This document shows positions 40,621 through 46,442 of a DNA stretch of 46,442 nt, piece by piece. Under the pieces are notes generated by a model, which was given only the letters and a program-made list of their open reading frames with translations, made no database searches and was not told the DNA's origin. The position numbers and the translations under genes were made by a program. Source of the DNA: Methylobacterium haplocladii (GTDB taxonomy: Bacteria; Pseudomonadota; Alphaproteobacteria; Rhizobiales; Beijerinckiaceae). The stretch lies in contig NZ_BJZT01000045.1 in NCBI RefSeq assembly GCF_007992175.1, positions 1-46,442 on the forward strand. The letters are read 5' to 3'. The number at the start of each line of letters is the position of its first letter. The stretch's first letter is position 1.

Positions 40621-41165
40621 GCGCGCGCCTCCCCTCTCCCCGCGTGCGGGGAGAGGGTCACGGACCCCTCGTCGGGTCCGTGACCAGCGGAGGCGAAGCC
40701 GAAGCGAGGGTGAGGGGGCGCATCCGAAAGAGCCTCTTTCGGCGAGACCCCCTCACCTTCGCCCTGCGGGCTTGCCGCGCCGACGACGAGGTCGTTGCGG
40801 CCCTCTCCCCGCCCGCGGGGAGAGGGGTGGAGCGCGGCGAGGATCGTGTCCAGGACACCGGTCGTGTTGTTCATGATCTCCGCATTCCAGAAGCGCAGGA
40901 TGCGATAGCCCTGCGAAACGAGCCACTGGTCTCGGATACGGTCCCGCACGCTCTCTGCGTGCTGGCTGCCATCCGCCTCTACGATGAGCTTGGCGTCGCG
41001 GCAGATGAAATCGGCGAAGTAGCGCCCGATTTTCTCTTGCCTGACGAACTTGAAGCCGGCCAGACGTCGGTCACGCAAGCGGCTCCAAAGCTTTCGTTCG
41101 GCCTCCGTCTGATCACGACGCAGCCTGCGCCCGAAACGCGTCCGTTCCTGATCGGAGGCTCGCAT
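40617..41165 (-). CDS. DUF559 (Vsr-like endonuclease-fold) protein with repeat-derived tail
   Basis: The first 112 residues form a DUF559 domain, related to very-short-patch-repair and other PD-(D/E)xK nucleases: RRDQTEAERKLWSRLRDRRL, FKFVRQEKIGRYFADFIC, KLIVEADGSQH and GYRILRFWNAEI are standard motifs, with D52, E63 and D65 as likely catalytic residues. From about residue 113 to 182 the protein is translated from a palindromic repeat cluster and ends in an ATGA overlap with murB. It lies between murC and murB. DUF559 genes often sit beside unrelated genes and their role is not established. Confidence 0.82.
   Translation of the reverse strand: MRASDQERTRFGRRLRRDQTEAERKLWSRLRDRRLAGFKFVRQEKIGRYFADFICRDAKLIVEADGSQHAESVRDRIRDQWLVSQGYRILRFWNAEIMNNTTGVLDTILAALHPSPRGRGEGRNDLVVGAASPQGEGEGVSPKEALSDAPPHPRFGFASAGHGPDEGSVTLSPHAGRGEARA
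40623..40832. repeat. Palindromic repeat cluster in the tail of the DUF559 gene
   Basis: A series of hairpins: CTCTCCCCGCGTGCGGGGAGAG, then GGTCACGGACC/GGGTCCGTGACC, CCGAAAGAG-CCT-CTTTCGG, and CCTCTCCCCGCCCGCGGGGAGAGG. It is related to the clusters at 11225, 27649 and 43766. It spans about 210 bases and lies wholly inside the reading frame of the DUF559 gene. Confidence 0.8.
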
Positions 41166-41177
41166 CGGGACGAAGAC

Positions 41178-42584
41178 TCACCCCTTCAGCGCCGCCAGCT
41201 CACCCGGCAGCGCATAGGCCCACTGCGTGATCGTCCCCGCCCCGAGACACACCACGTAATCGCCCTCCCCCGCATGGCCGGCGACGAGGCCGGCGAGGTC
41301 GTCCGGCGTCTCGAGCGCGATGGCGTCGCGGTGGCCGCGGGAGCGGAGGCCCGAGACCAGGGAGTCGCGGTCGATGCCCTCGATCGGGGCTTCGCCGGCG
41401 GCGTAGACCGGGGCGACGATGACCGTGTCGGCGTCGTTGAAGCAGGTGCAGAAATCGTCGAACAGCGATTGCAGGCGGGTGTAGCGGTGCGGCTGCACGA
41501 TCGCGATGACCCGGCCGTCGGTGGAGGCGCGGGCGGCCTTGAGTACGGCGGCGATCTCGACGGGATGGTGGCCGTAATCGTCGAAGATGGTGGCGCCGTT
41601 CCAGTCGCCGGTGCGGGTGAAGCGGCGCTTGACGCCACCGAAGCCGGCCAGCGCCTTGCGGATCGCGTCGGCCGGCACGCCGAGTTCGTGGGCGACGGCG
41701 AGCGCGGCGGTGGCGTTGAGCGCATTGTGCTTGCCCGGCATGGGGAGGACCAGGTCCTCCATCTCCAGGCGCAGGCCCGGACGCCGGTCGCGGATCATGA
41801 CGCGAAAACGGCTCTTGCCGCCCTTCAGGTCGACGTCGAGCAGGCGCACGTCCGCCTGCGGGTTCTCGCCGTAGGTGATGATGCGCCGGTCCTCGATGTG
41901 CCCGACGAGGTCCTGCACGATCGGGTGGTCGATGCACATCACCGCGAAGCCGTAGAACGGCAGGTTGTCGATGAAGCGCCGAAAAGCGTCCTTGATCGCG
42001 TCGAAGGAGCCGAAATGGTCGAGGTGCTCGGGGTCGATGTTGGTGACGATGGCGACGTCCGCCGGCAGGCGCAGGAAGGTGCCGTCCGACTCGTCGGCCT
42101 CCACCACCATCCACTCGCCGGCACCCATGCGCATGTTGGTGCCGTAGGCGTTGATGATGCCGCCGTTGATGACGGTGGGGTCGAGGTTGCCGGCATCGAG
42201 CAGGGTCGCGACGAGCGACGTCGTCGTGGTCTTGCCGTGCGTGCCGGCGACGGCCACGCAGGACTTGAAGCGCATCAGCTCGGCCAGCATCTCGGCGCGG
42301 CGCACCACCGGCAGGCGGCGGTCGCGGGCGGCGACGAGCTCGGGGTTGTCGCGCTGGATCGCGGTGGAGACCACGACGATGGCGGCCTCCTCGACGTTCG
42401 AGGCCTCGTGACCGACGAAGGTGCGGATGCCCTTCTCGGACAGGCGCCGGACGTTGGCGTTGTCGTTGGCGTCGGAGCCCTGCACGGTATAGCCGAGATT
42501 CGACATCACCTCGGCGATGCCGGACATGCCGATGCCGCCGATGCCGATGAAGTGGATGGGTCCGAGCTTGTCGGGCAGCTTCAT
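41178..42584 (-). CDS. murC: UDP-N-acetylmuramate--L-alanine ligase MurC
   Basis: A 468-residue Mur ligase adding the first amino acid to UDP-MurNAc. The UDP-binding start is HFIGIGGIGMSGIAEVM, the ATP site is GTHGKTTT (114-121), and ADESDGTFLRL, NIDPEHLDHFGSF, DDYGHHPVEI and VQPHRYTRLQSL complete the set of conserved blocks. Length is normal. It is 43 bases downstream of murG. Confidence 0.98.
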   Translation of the reverse strand: MKLPDKLGPIHFIGIGGIGMSGIAEVMSNLGYTVQGSDANDNANVRRLSEKGIRTFVGHEASNVEEAAIVVVSTAIQRDNPELVAARDRRLPVVRRAEMLAELMRFKSCVAVAGTHGKTTTTSLVATLLDAGNLDPTVINGGIINAYGTNMRMGAGEWMVVEADESDGTFLRLPADVAIVTNIDPEHLDHFGSFDAIKDAFRRFIDNLPFYGFAVMCIDHPIVQDLVGHIEDRRIITYGENPQADVRLLDVDLKGGKSRFRVMIRDRRPGLRLEMEDLVLPMPGKHNALNATAALAVAHELGVPADAIRKALAGFGGVKRRFTRTGDWNGATIFDDYGHHPVEIAAVLKAARASTDGRVIAIVQPHRYTRLQSLFDDFCTCFNDADTVIVAPVYAAGEAPIEGIDRDSLVSGLRSRGHRDAIALETPDDLAGLVAGHAGEGDYVVCLGAGTITQWAYALPGELAALKG

Positions 42585-42627
42585 GGGATGTGGTCCGTCT
42601 CAGCGCCGAAGCGAAACTACGAAGGAA

Positions 42628-43737
42628 TCAGGTGCGGGCGGCCGTCTCGACGACGACGGCCGCCAGACGCTCGGCCGCGTCGAGGATGCCCGCGGTTTTG
42701 GCGGCCTTGGCCGCTGCGGTCAATTTCTCGGGGTTTCCGAAGAAGTCCACCAACTCGGCCGTCAGCCGGTCGGGCGTGAATGCGGTCTGCGGGAGGTGTA
42801 GCGCCGCGCCGATGGCGGCCAGCGTCGCGGCGTTCGCCGCCTGGTCCTGGTCGAGGGCGCCGGGCAGCGGCACCAGGATCGACGGACGGCCGATCGCGGC
42901 GAGTTCGGAGACGGTCGAGGCGCCGGAGCGGGCGACGACGAGGTGGCTGCGCGCCATCCGGCCGGGGAGGTCGCGGAAGAACGGCGCCGCCTCGACGCCT
43001 GCGAGGCCCATGGCGAGGTAGCGGTTCTGCACCGCCGTCAGGTCTTCCGGCCGCGCCTGCTGGACGATGTGGAGCCGGTTGCGGAGATCGGCCGGCAGCG
43101 CCTCGACGGCGTTCGGCACGACGTCGCTCATCACCCGCGCGCCCTGGCTGCCGCCGAAGACGAGAAGGTGGAGCGGGCTGCCCGGTTCGAGCGACGGATA
43201 GAGCGTGTCGGCCACCGCCAGCACGGCGGGGCGGATCGGGTTGCCGGTGTGCACCCGCCGCGCCGTGGCCTTGGCCGGCACGCCGCGCACGTCCTGGAAT
43301 CCGGTGGCGATGACGCGGGCGCCGCGGGCCAGGAACCCGTTGGCGCGGCCCATCACCGCGTTCTGCTCGTGCAGGATGGTGGGCACGCGCAGCATCTGCG
43401 CGGCGAGGACGGGGGGCACGGTGGGATAGCCGCCGAAGCCGATCACGGCCGCCGGGTTCAGCCGGCGGATTTCCTTCGCGGCCCGGCCGAAGCCCTGGCC
43501 GAGCTTTCCGAGCGCGCCGGCCCGCGCGAGGATCGAGCGGCCCGACGGCGTCGCCGAGGTGATCGTGACGATCTCTTCGGCCGGAAACGCGCCGGAGATC
43601 GAATCCACGCGGGCATCGGTGGCGAGCGCCACCCGGATGCCGTGGGCCTTCAGGGCATGGGCGAGACTCTCGGCGGGAAACAGGTGTCCGCCGGTCCCGC
43701 CCGCGCAGACCAGGACGAGGGGCTGGAAGACGGTCAT
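42628..43737 (-). CDS. murG: UDP-GlcNAc transferase MurG
   Basis: A 369-residue GT28 glycosyltransferase converting lipid I to lipid II at the inner face of the membrane. The N-terminal loops are CAGGTGGHLFPAESLAHAL and GFGGYPTVPPVLAA, then HEQNAVMGRANGFLA. The C-terminal domain has LLVFGGSQGARVMSDVVP, ARSGASTVSELAAIGRPSIL and PLPGALDQDQAANA. All are standard for MurG. The gap of 97 bases from ftsW holds a perfect hairpin repeat. Confidence 0.98.
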   Translation of the reverse strand: MTVFQPLVLVCAGGTGGHLFPAESLAHALKAHGIRVALATDARVDSISGAFPAEEIVTITSATPSGRSILARAGALGKLGQGFGRAAKEIRRLNPAAVIGFGGYPTVPPVLAAQMLRVPTILHEQNAVMGRANGFLARGARVIATGFQDVRGVPAKATARRVHTGNPIRPAVLAVADTLYPSLEPGSPLHLLVFGGSQGARVMSDVVPNAVEALPADLRNRLHIVQQARPEDLTAVQNRYLAMGLAGVEAAPFFRDLPGRMARSHLVVARSGASTVSELAAIGRPSILVPLPGALDQDQAANAATLAAIGAALHLPQTAFTPDRLTAELVDFFGNPEKLTAAAKAAKTAGILDAAERLAAVVVETAART

Positions 43738-43765
43738 GGCCGCGCCTCACCAAAGCGCGACGCGG

Positions 43766-43799
43766 CCCCCCCTCTCCCCGCCTGCGGGGAGAGGGGGGG
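43766..43799. repeat. Perfect 14-bp hairpin repeat between ftsW and murG
   Basis: Arms CCCCCCCTCTCCCC and GGGGAGAGGGGGGG around a six-base loop GCCTGC. It belongs to the same CTCTCCCC-type family seen at other junctions in the window. It may reduce transcription from ftsW into murG or act as an RNA stabiliser. Confidence 0.8.
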
Positions 43800-43834
43800 C
43801 GCGCCGCCGTGCGCGATTGTTTCCCAGAACGTAG

Positions 43835-45001
43835 TCACTGCATCAGGCCTGGCACCGCGGACGGCACCGTCCCTGGGGGGCGCTGGCCGAGTGCCGTGGT
43901 GCGGGGTCGCTTGCGGGTGAGGGCAACCAGGAATCCCATCCCGAGCGCCAGCGAGATCAGCGACGAGCCGCCGTACGAGACGAAGGGCAGCGTCATGCCC
44001 TTGGCCGGCATGAGCTGGGTGTTCACCGCCATGTTGATGCAGGCCTGGAGCCCGAAGAGCGTGGTCAGTCCGGTTATGGCGAGCCTCGAGAAGGTGTCGT
44101 CCGTGCGTCGCGCGAGCTTTAGGCCGCGCATGACGATGTAGGCAAACAGCGCGACGAGACCGAGGCAGACCAGCACGCCGAATTCCTCGCCGGTGACGGA
44201 GAAGATGAAGTCGGTATGGGCGTCGGGCAGGTGGCGCTTGGCGACGCCCTCCCCCGGCCCGGTGCCGAGCCAGCCGCCGGAGGTGAAGGATTCGCGCGAC
44301 CAGAACTCTTGGAAGCTGTCGCCGGAATCCTTGTCCAGGAACCGATTGATGCGCTCCTTGACGTGATGGAGGAAGGTGTAGGCCGCCAGCACCCCAAGCA
44401 GGCCGCCGGCGCCGAGGCCCGCCACCCAGAACCAGTGCAGGCCGGCGACGAAGAACAGCGTGCACCAGACGATGGTGATGAGCATCGTCTGCCCGAAATC
44501 GGGCTGCAGGATGAGTGGCACGATGGTGACGGGCAGGAGCGCCATGGCCAGGATGCCGCCGGGCATGTCGCGCCGCTTCGCGCCTTCCGAGAAGGCCCAG
44601 GCGGCGACCACCACGAAGGCGGGCTTCACGAATTCCGAGGGCTGCAGGCCGAAGGGGCCGAACTGGATCCAGCGATGCGCGCCCTTGATCTCGGGCCCGA
44701 ACTTGCCGGCGAGCACGCAGAGCGCGACGCCCGCGAGCCAGGTCACCAGGGCGAAGCGGCGGATGTGGCGCAGAGACAGGAACGACACCGCGATGATCAG
44801 CGCGATGGTCGGCACGAGATACATCGCCTGGCGGTTGAGGAAGTAGAAGGTCGGCAGGCCGATGCGCTCGGCCACCGGCGGGCCGCCGCCCATCAGGAAG
44901 ACCAGGCCCGCCACCATCAGGCAACCTAGCCCGGCGAGCAGGCCGCGATCCACCGTCCACCACCAGTCGTTCAGGGGCGTGCGCTCGGCGCGGGACATCA
45001 T
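43835..45001 (-). CDS. ftsW: Lipid II polymerase FtsW (SEDS family)
   Basis: A 388-residue integral membrane protein with about ten helices. SEDS signatures are RWIQFGPFGLQPSEFVKPAF (catalytic loop region), LQPDFGQTMLI, FLDKDSGDSFQ, GEEFGVLVCLGLVALFAYIV and the late loop LMPAKGMTLPFVSYGGSSL. It polymerises glycan strands at the septum with its partner transpeptidase. The start is one of two tandem ATGs (45001 or 44998) after GGAGG. It is the first dcw gene in the window; its upstream neighbour here is a divergent chemoreceptor gene and not murD. Confidence 0.95.
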   Translation of the reverse strand: MMSRAERTPLNDWWWTVDRGLLAGLGCLMVAGLVFLMGGGPPVAERIGLPTFYFLNRQAMYLVPTIALIIAVSFLSLRHIRRFALVTWLAGVALCVLAGKFGPEIKGAHRWIQFGPFGLQPSEFVKPAFVVVAAWAFSEGAKRRDMPGGILAMALLPVTIVPLILQPDFGQTMLITIVWCTLFFVAGLHWFWVAGLGAGGLLGVLAAYTFLHHVKERINRFLDKDSGDSFQEFWSRESFTSGGWLGTGPGEGVAKRHLPDAHTDFIFSVTGEEFGVLVCLGLVALFAYIVMRGLKLARRTDDTFSRLAITGLTTLFGLQACINMAVNTQLMPAKGMTLPFVSYGGSSLISLALGMGFLVALTRKRPRTTALGQRPPGTVPSAVPGLMQ

Positions 45002-45330
45002 GGCGGGTGGTGACCTCCGGCAGGCCGCGCGAATGGGCGCCACAGCCGGCCGGGATCGTGAAGCGGAATGGTAAACGCTTCCTTAGAGTGCCCTTCACGG
45101 CGCCTGAAAAGGCGCTTTCCACCAGAGGGATGAGAGATTGCAGGTCCTGCGGATGTACTTAAGTTTGCATTATGAATTACACGGACAATGTCGTGCCGGT
45201 CAGTCGGTCGTCGATGTAATCGCCGTCTTCATACAAATTCCGAGTGCATGATCAGCTCGGGAATTGAGGCGGCTGATCGATGCAGCTGCAGAAAGCGACG
45301 TAATTCTTACACTTGGAATGACGAAATCCG
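45002..45330. other. Divergent region between ftsW and the chemoreceptor gene
   Basis: A 329-base gap. The part nearest the chemoreceptor (about 45150-45330) is AT-rich relative to the rest and presumably holds its promoter; I could not assign a reliable -35/-10 or alternative-sigma element. No gene is supported. Confidence 0.5.
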
Positions 45331-46440
45331 ATGTTTGGATCACAGAAGACAGCATTGAGAGACGCTAAGCTGGCGGCGCTCGATCGTGTGCAGGGTGTCA
45401 TCGAGTTCGACCTGTCGGGTACGATCCTCGATGCCAACCCGAATTTCCTGACCGCCGTCGGCTATACGCGGGACGAGATCGTCGGGCGTCATCACGGCAT
45501 CTTCGTCGATGCCGATTACCGCAACTCGAACGAATACCGGGCCTTCTGGAATAGGCTTCGCGAAGGCGAGTTCCAGGCCGGGCAGTTCAAGCGCGTCACC
45601 AAGGCGAGCCACGACATCTGGATCGAGGCCTCCTACAACCCGCTGCTCGGGCGTGACGGCAAGCCCTACCGTATCGTGAAGTTCGCCACGGACATCACCG
45701 CGCAGATGAAACTGCTCGGCGAACTGCGGACGATGATCGACCGCAACTTCAGCGAGATCGATCAGGCCCTCTGCCGGTCGACCGAGGAATCGCGCACGGC
45801 GCTCGACGCGGCCCGGTCCACGTCAAGCAGCGTCGGGACCATGGCCGCGGCCACGGAAGAACTGGCGGCGTCGGTCGCCGAAGTCTCCGAGAGCATGGCG
45901 AAATCTCAGACCGCCACCGAGAGCGCCTTCGCCCGCGTTCAGGAGGCCGGCGACCACACGCGGAGGCTCGCCGTCGCCGCCAACGCGATGAGCGGGATCA
46001 TCGGCCTGATCAACACCATCGCCGCGCAGATCAACCTGCTGGCGCTCAATGCGACCATCGAAGCGGCGCGCGCCGGCGAGGCGGGCCGCGGCTTCGCCGT
46101 CGTCGCACAGGAGGTGAAGAACCTCGCCGGGCAGGCCGCTCGCGCGACCGAGCAGATCAACGGCGAGATCCAGGGCGTTCAGGCGATCTCGACCGAAGTC
46201 GTCGGCGCCCTCGATTCGATCCAGGGCTCCGTCGACATCATGCGCAGCCACGTGGTGGCGACGGCCGCCGCCGTGGAGGAGCAGTCGGCCGTCACCCGCG
46301 ACATGTCCGTGAACATGCAGGAGGCCGCGCGCGCCGTCGCGACCATCGCGGACAACATCACGGCGATCTCCTCGGGCGTGACCCAGGTGTCGGATGCGGT
46401 GACGACGACCCGGGAAGCGGCGCGCGTGCTGGCCCGCTAG
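45331..46440 (+). CDS. Soluble PAS-domain methyl-accepting chemotaxis protein
   Basis: A 369-residue chemoreceptor without membrane segments. The N-terminal PAS domain (about 20-130: VIEFDLSGTILDANPNFLTA, GYTRDEIVGRHH, WIEASYNPLLGRDGKPYRIV, KFATDIT) resembles redox- or haem-sensing PAS modules. The signalling helices follow, with the hairpin tip AAQINLLALNATIEAARAGE and then AGRGFAVVAQEVKNLAGQAA (about 230-270), which contacts CheA and CheW. No C-terminal CheR-binding pentapeptide is present. The gene ends at TAG 46440. It is probably a cytoplasmic energy- or redox-taxis receptor; the ligand is unknown. Confidence 0.92.
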   Translation: MFGSQKTALRDAKLAALDRVQGVIEFDLSGTILDANPNFLTAVGYTRDEIVGRHHGIFVDADYRNSNEYRAFWNRLREGEFQAGQFKRVTKASHDIWIEASYNPLLGRDGKPYRIVKFATDITAQMKLLGELRTMIDRNFSEIDQALCRSTEESRTALDAARSTSSSVGTMAAATEELAASVAEVSESMAKSQTATESAFARVQEAGDHTRRLAVAANAMSGIIGLINTIAAQINLLALNATIEAARAGEAGRGFAVVAQEVKNLAGQAARATEQINGEIQGVQAISTEVVGALDSIQGSVDIMRSHVVATAAAVEEQSAVTRDMSVNMQEAARAVATIADNITAISSGVTQVSDAVTTTREAARVLAR

Positions 46441-46442
46441 GT

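Noticed and set aside
11225..43799. The palindromic clusters considered as a CRISPR array or insertion sequence
   Set aside because: Copies are dispersed singly, without regular spacers; there are no cas genes, transposase or target-site duplication that I could see.
1..46442. tRNA, rRNA or known riboswitch in the window
   Set aside because: No cloverleaf with a TTCGA-type arm, rRNA-like stretch or recognised aptamer core was found by eye; a covariance-model scan would settle this.

Overview
The window looks like a chromosomal segment of a Methylobacterium or Methylorubrum-type alphaproteobacterium. The grounds are high GC content, a complete lanthanide-uptake (lut) cluster beside a lanmodulin gene, a methylofuran-type cofactor cluster, a GcrA cell-cycle regulator, an alphaproteobacterial dcw cluster running into lpxC-bamD-recN, and several families of short GC-rich palindromic repeats. 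No transposase, integrase, tRNA, rRNA or CRISPR array was seen. Identifications rest on reading translated sequence and on remembered family features; no database search was run.

Layout. (1) 300-4900: a small basic protein, a transglutaminase-like protein, a small winged-helix-like ORF, then a GT4 glycosyltransferase and a polyprenyl-phosphate sugar phosphotransferase (exopolysaccharide initiation). (2) 4982-14255, all on the minus strand: lutA-lutB-lutC-lutD-lutE-lutF-lutG-lutH-lanM. This encodes a periplasmic binding protein, a beta-propeller, a cupredoxin-like protein, a small helical protein, an ABC ATPase, an ABC permease, an exported protein, a TonB-dependent receptor and lanmodulin. 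Together they should take up rare-earth ions for lanthanide-dependent (XoxF-type) methanol oxidation. (3) 14474-20513, plus strand: an exported DUF2380-like protein, then mfnB, an mfnE-like kinase, an mfnF-like DHPS homologue and a DUF447 gene (C1-carrier furan cofactor synthesis), then an MxaD-family exported protein and a second YVTN beta-propeller.

(4) 20563-23204: an exported thioredoxin-like protein, an EipB/DUF1849 envelope protein and gcrA. (5) 23352-28845, minus strand: the phosphate regulon pstS-pstC-pstA-pstB-phoU-phoB, with a triple 11-bp Pho-box array upstream of pstS. (6) 29170-33716: a short coiled-coil ORF, a NepR-like anti-sigma protein, recN, bamD and lpxC. (7) 34034-45001, minus strand: the distal dcw cluster ftsW-murG-murC-(DUF559)-murB-(MazE/MazF-type pair)-ddl-ftsQ-ftsA-ftsZ. 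(8) 45331-46440: a soluble PAS-containing chemoreceptor on the plus strand, where murD might be expected next to ftsW.

Most notable observations. A 13-bp sequence (ATCAGCGTTTGAT) is shared by the spacers upstream of lutH and lutB at nearly the same distance from the start codon, and may be a regulatory site. The lanmodulin has a non-canonical EF2 loop and a fully acidic EF4 loop. Palindromic repeats have been captured inside reading frames at three tight gene junctions (start of lutD, end of the mfnE-like gene, end of the DUF559 gene) while the overlapping stop/start signals were kept.
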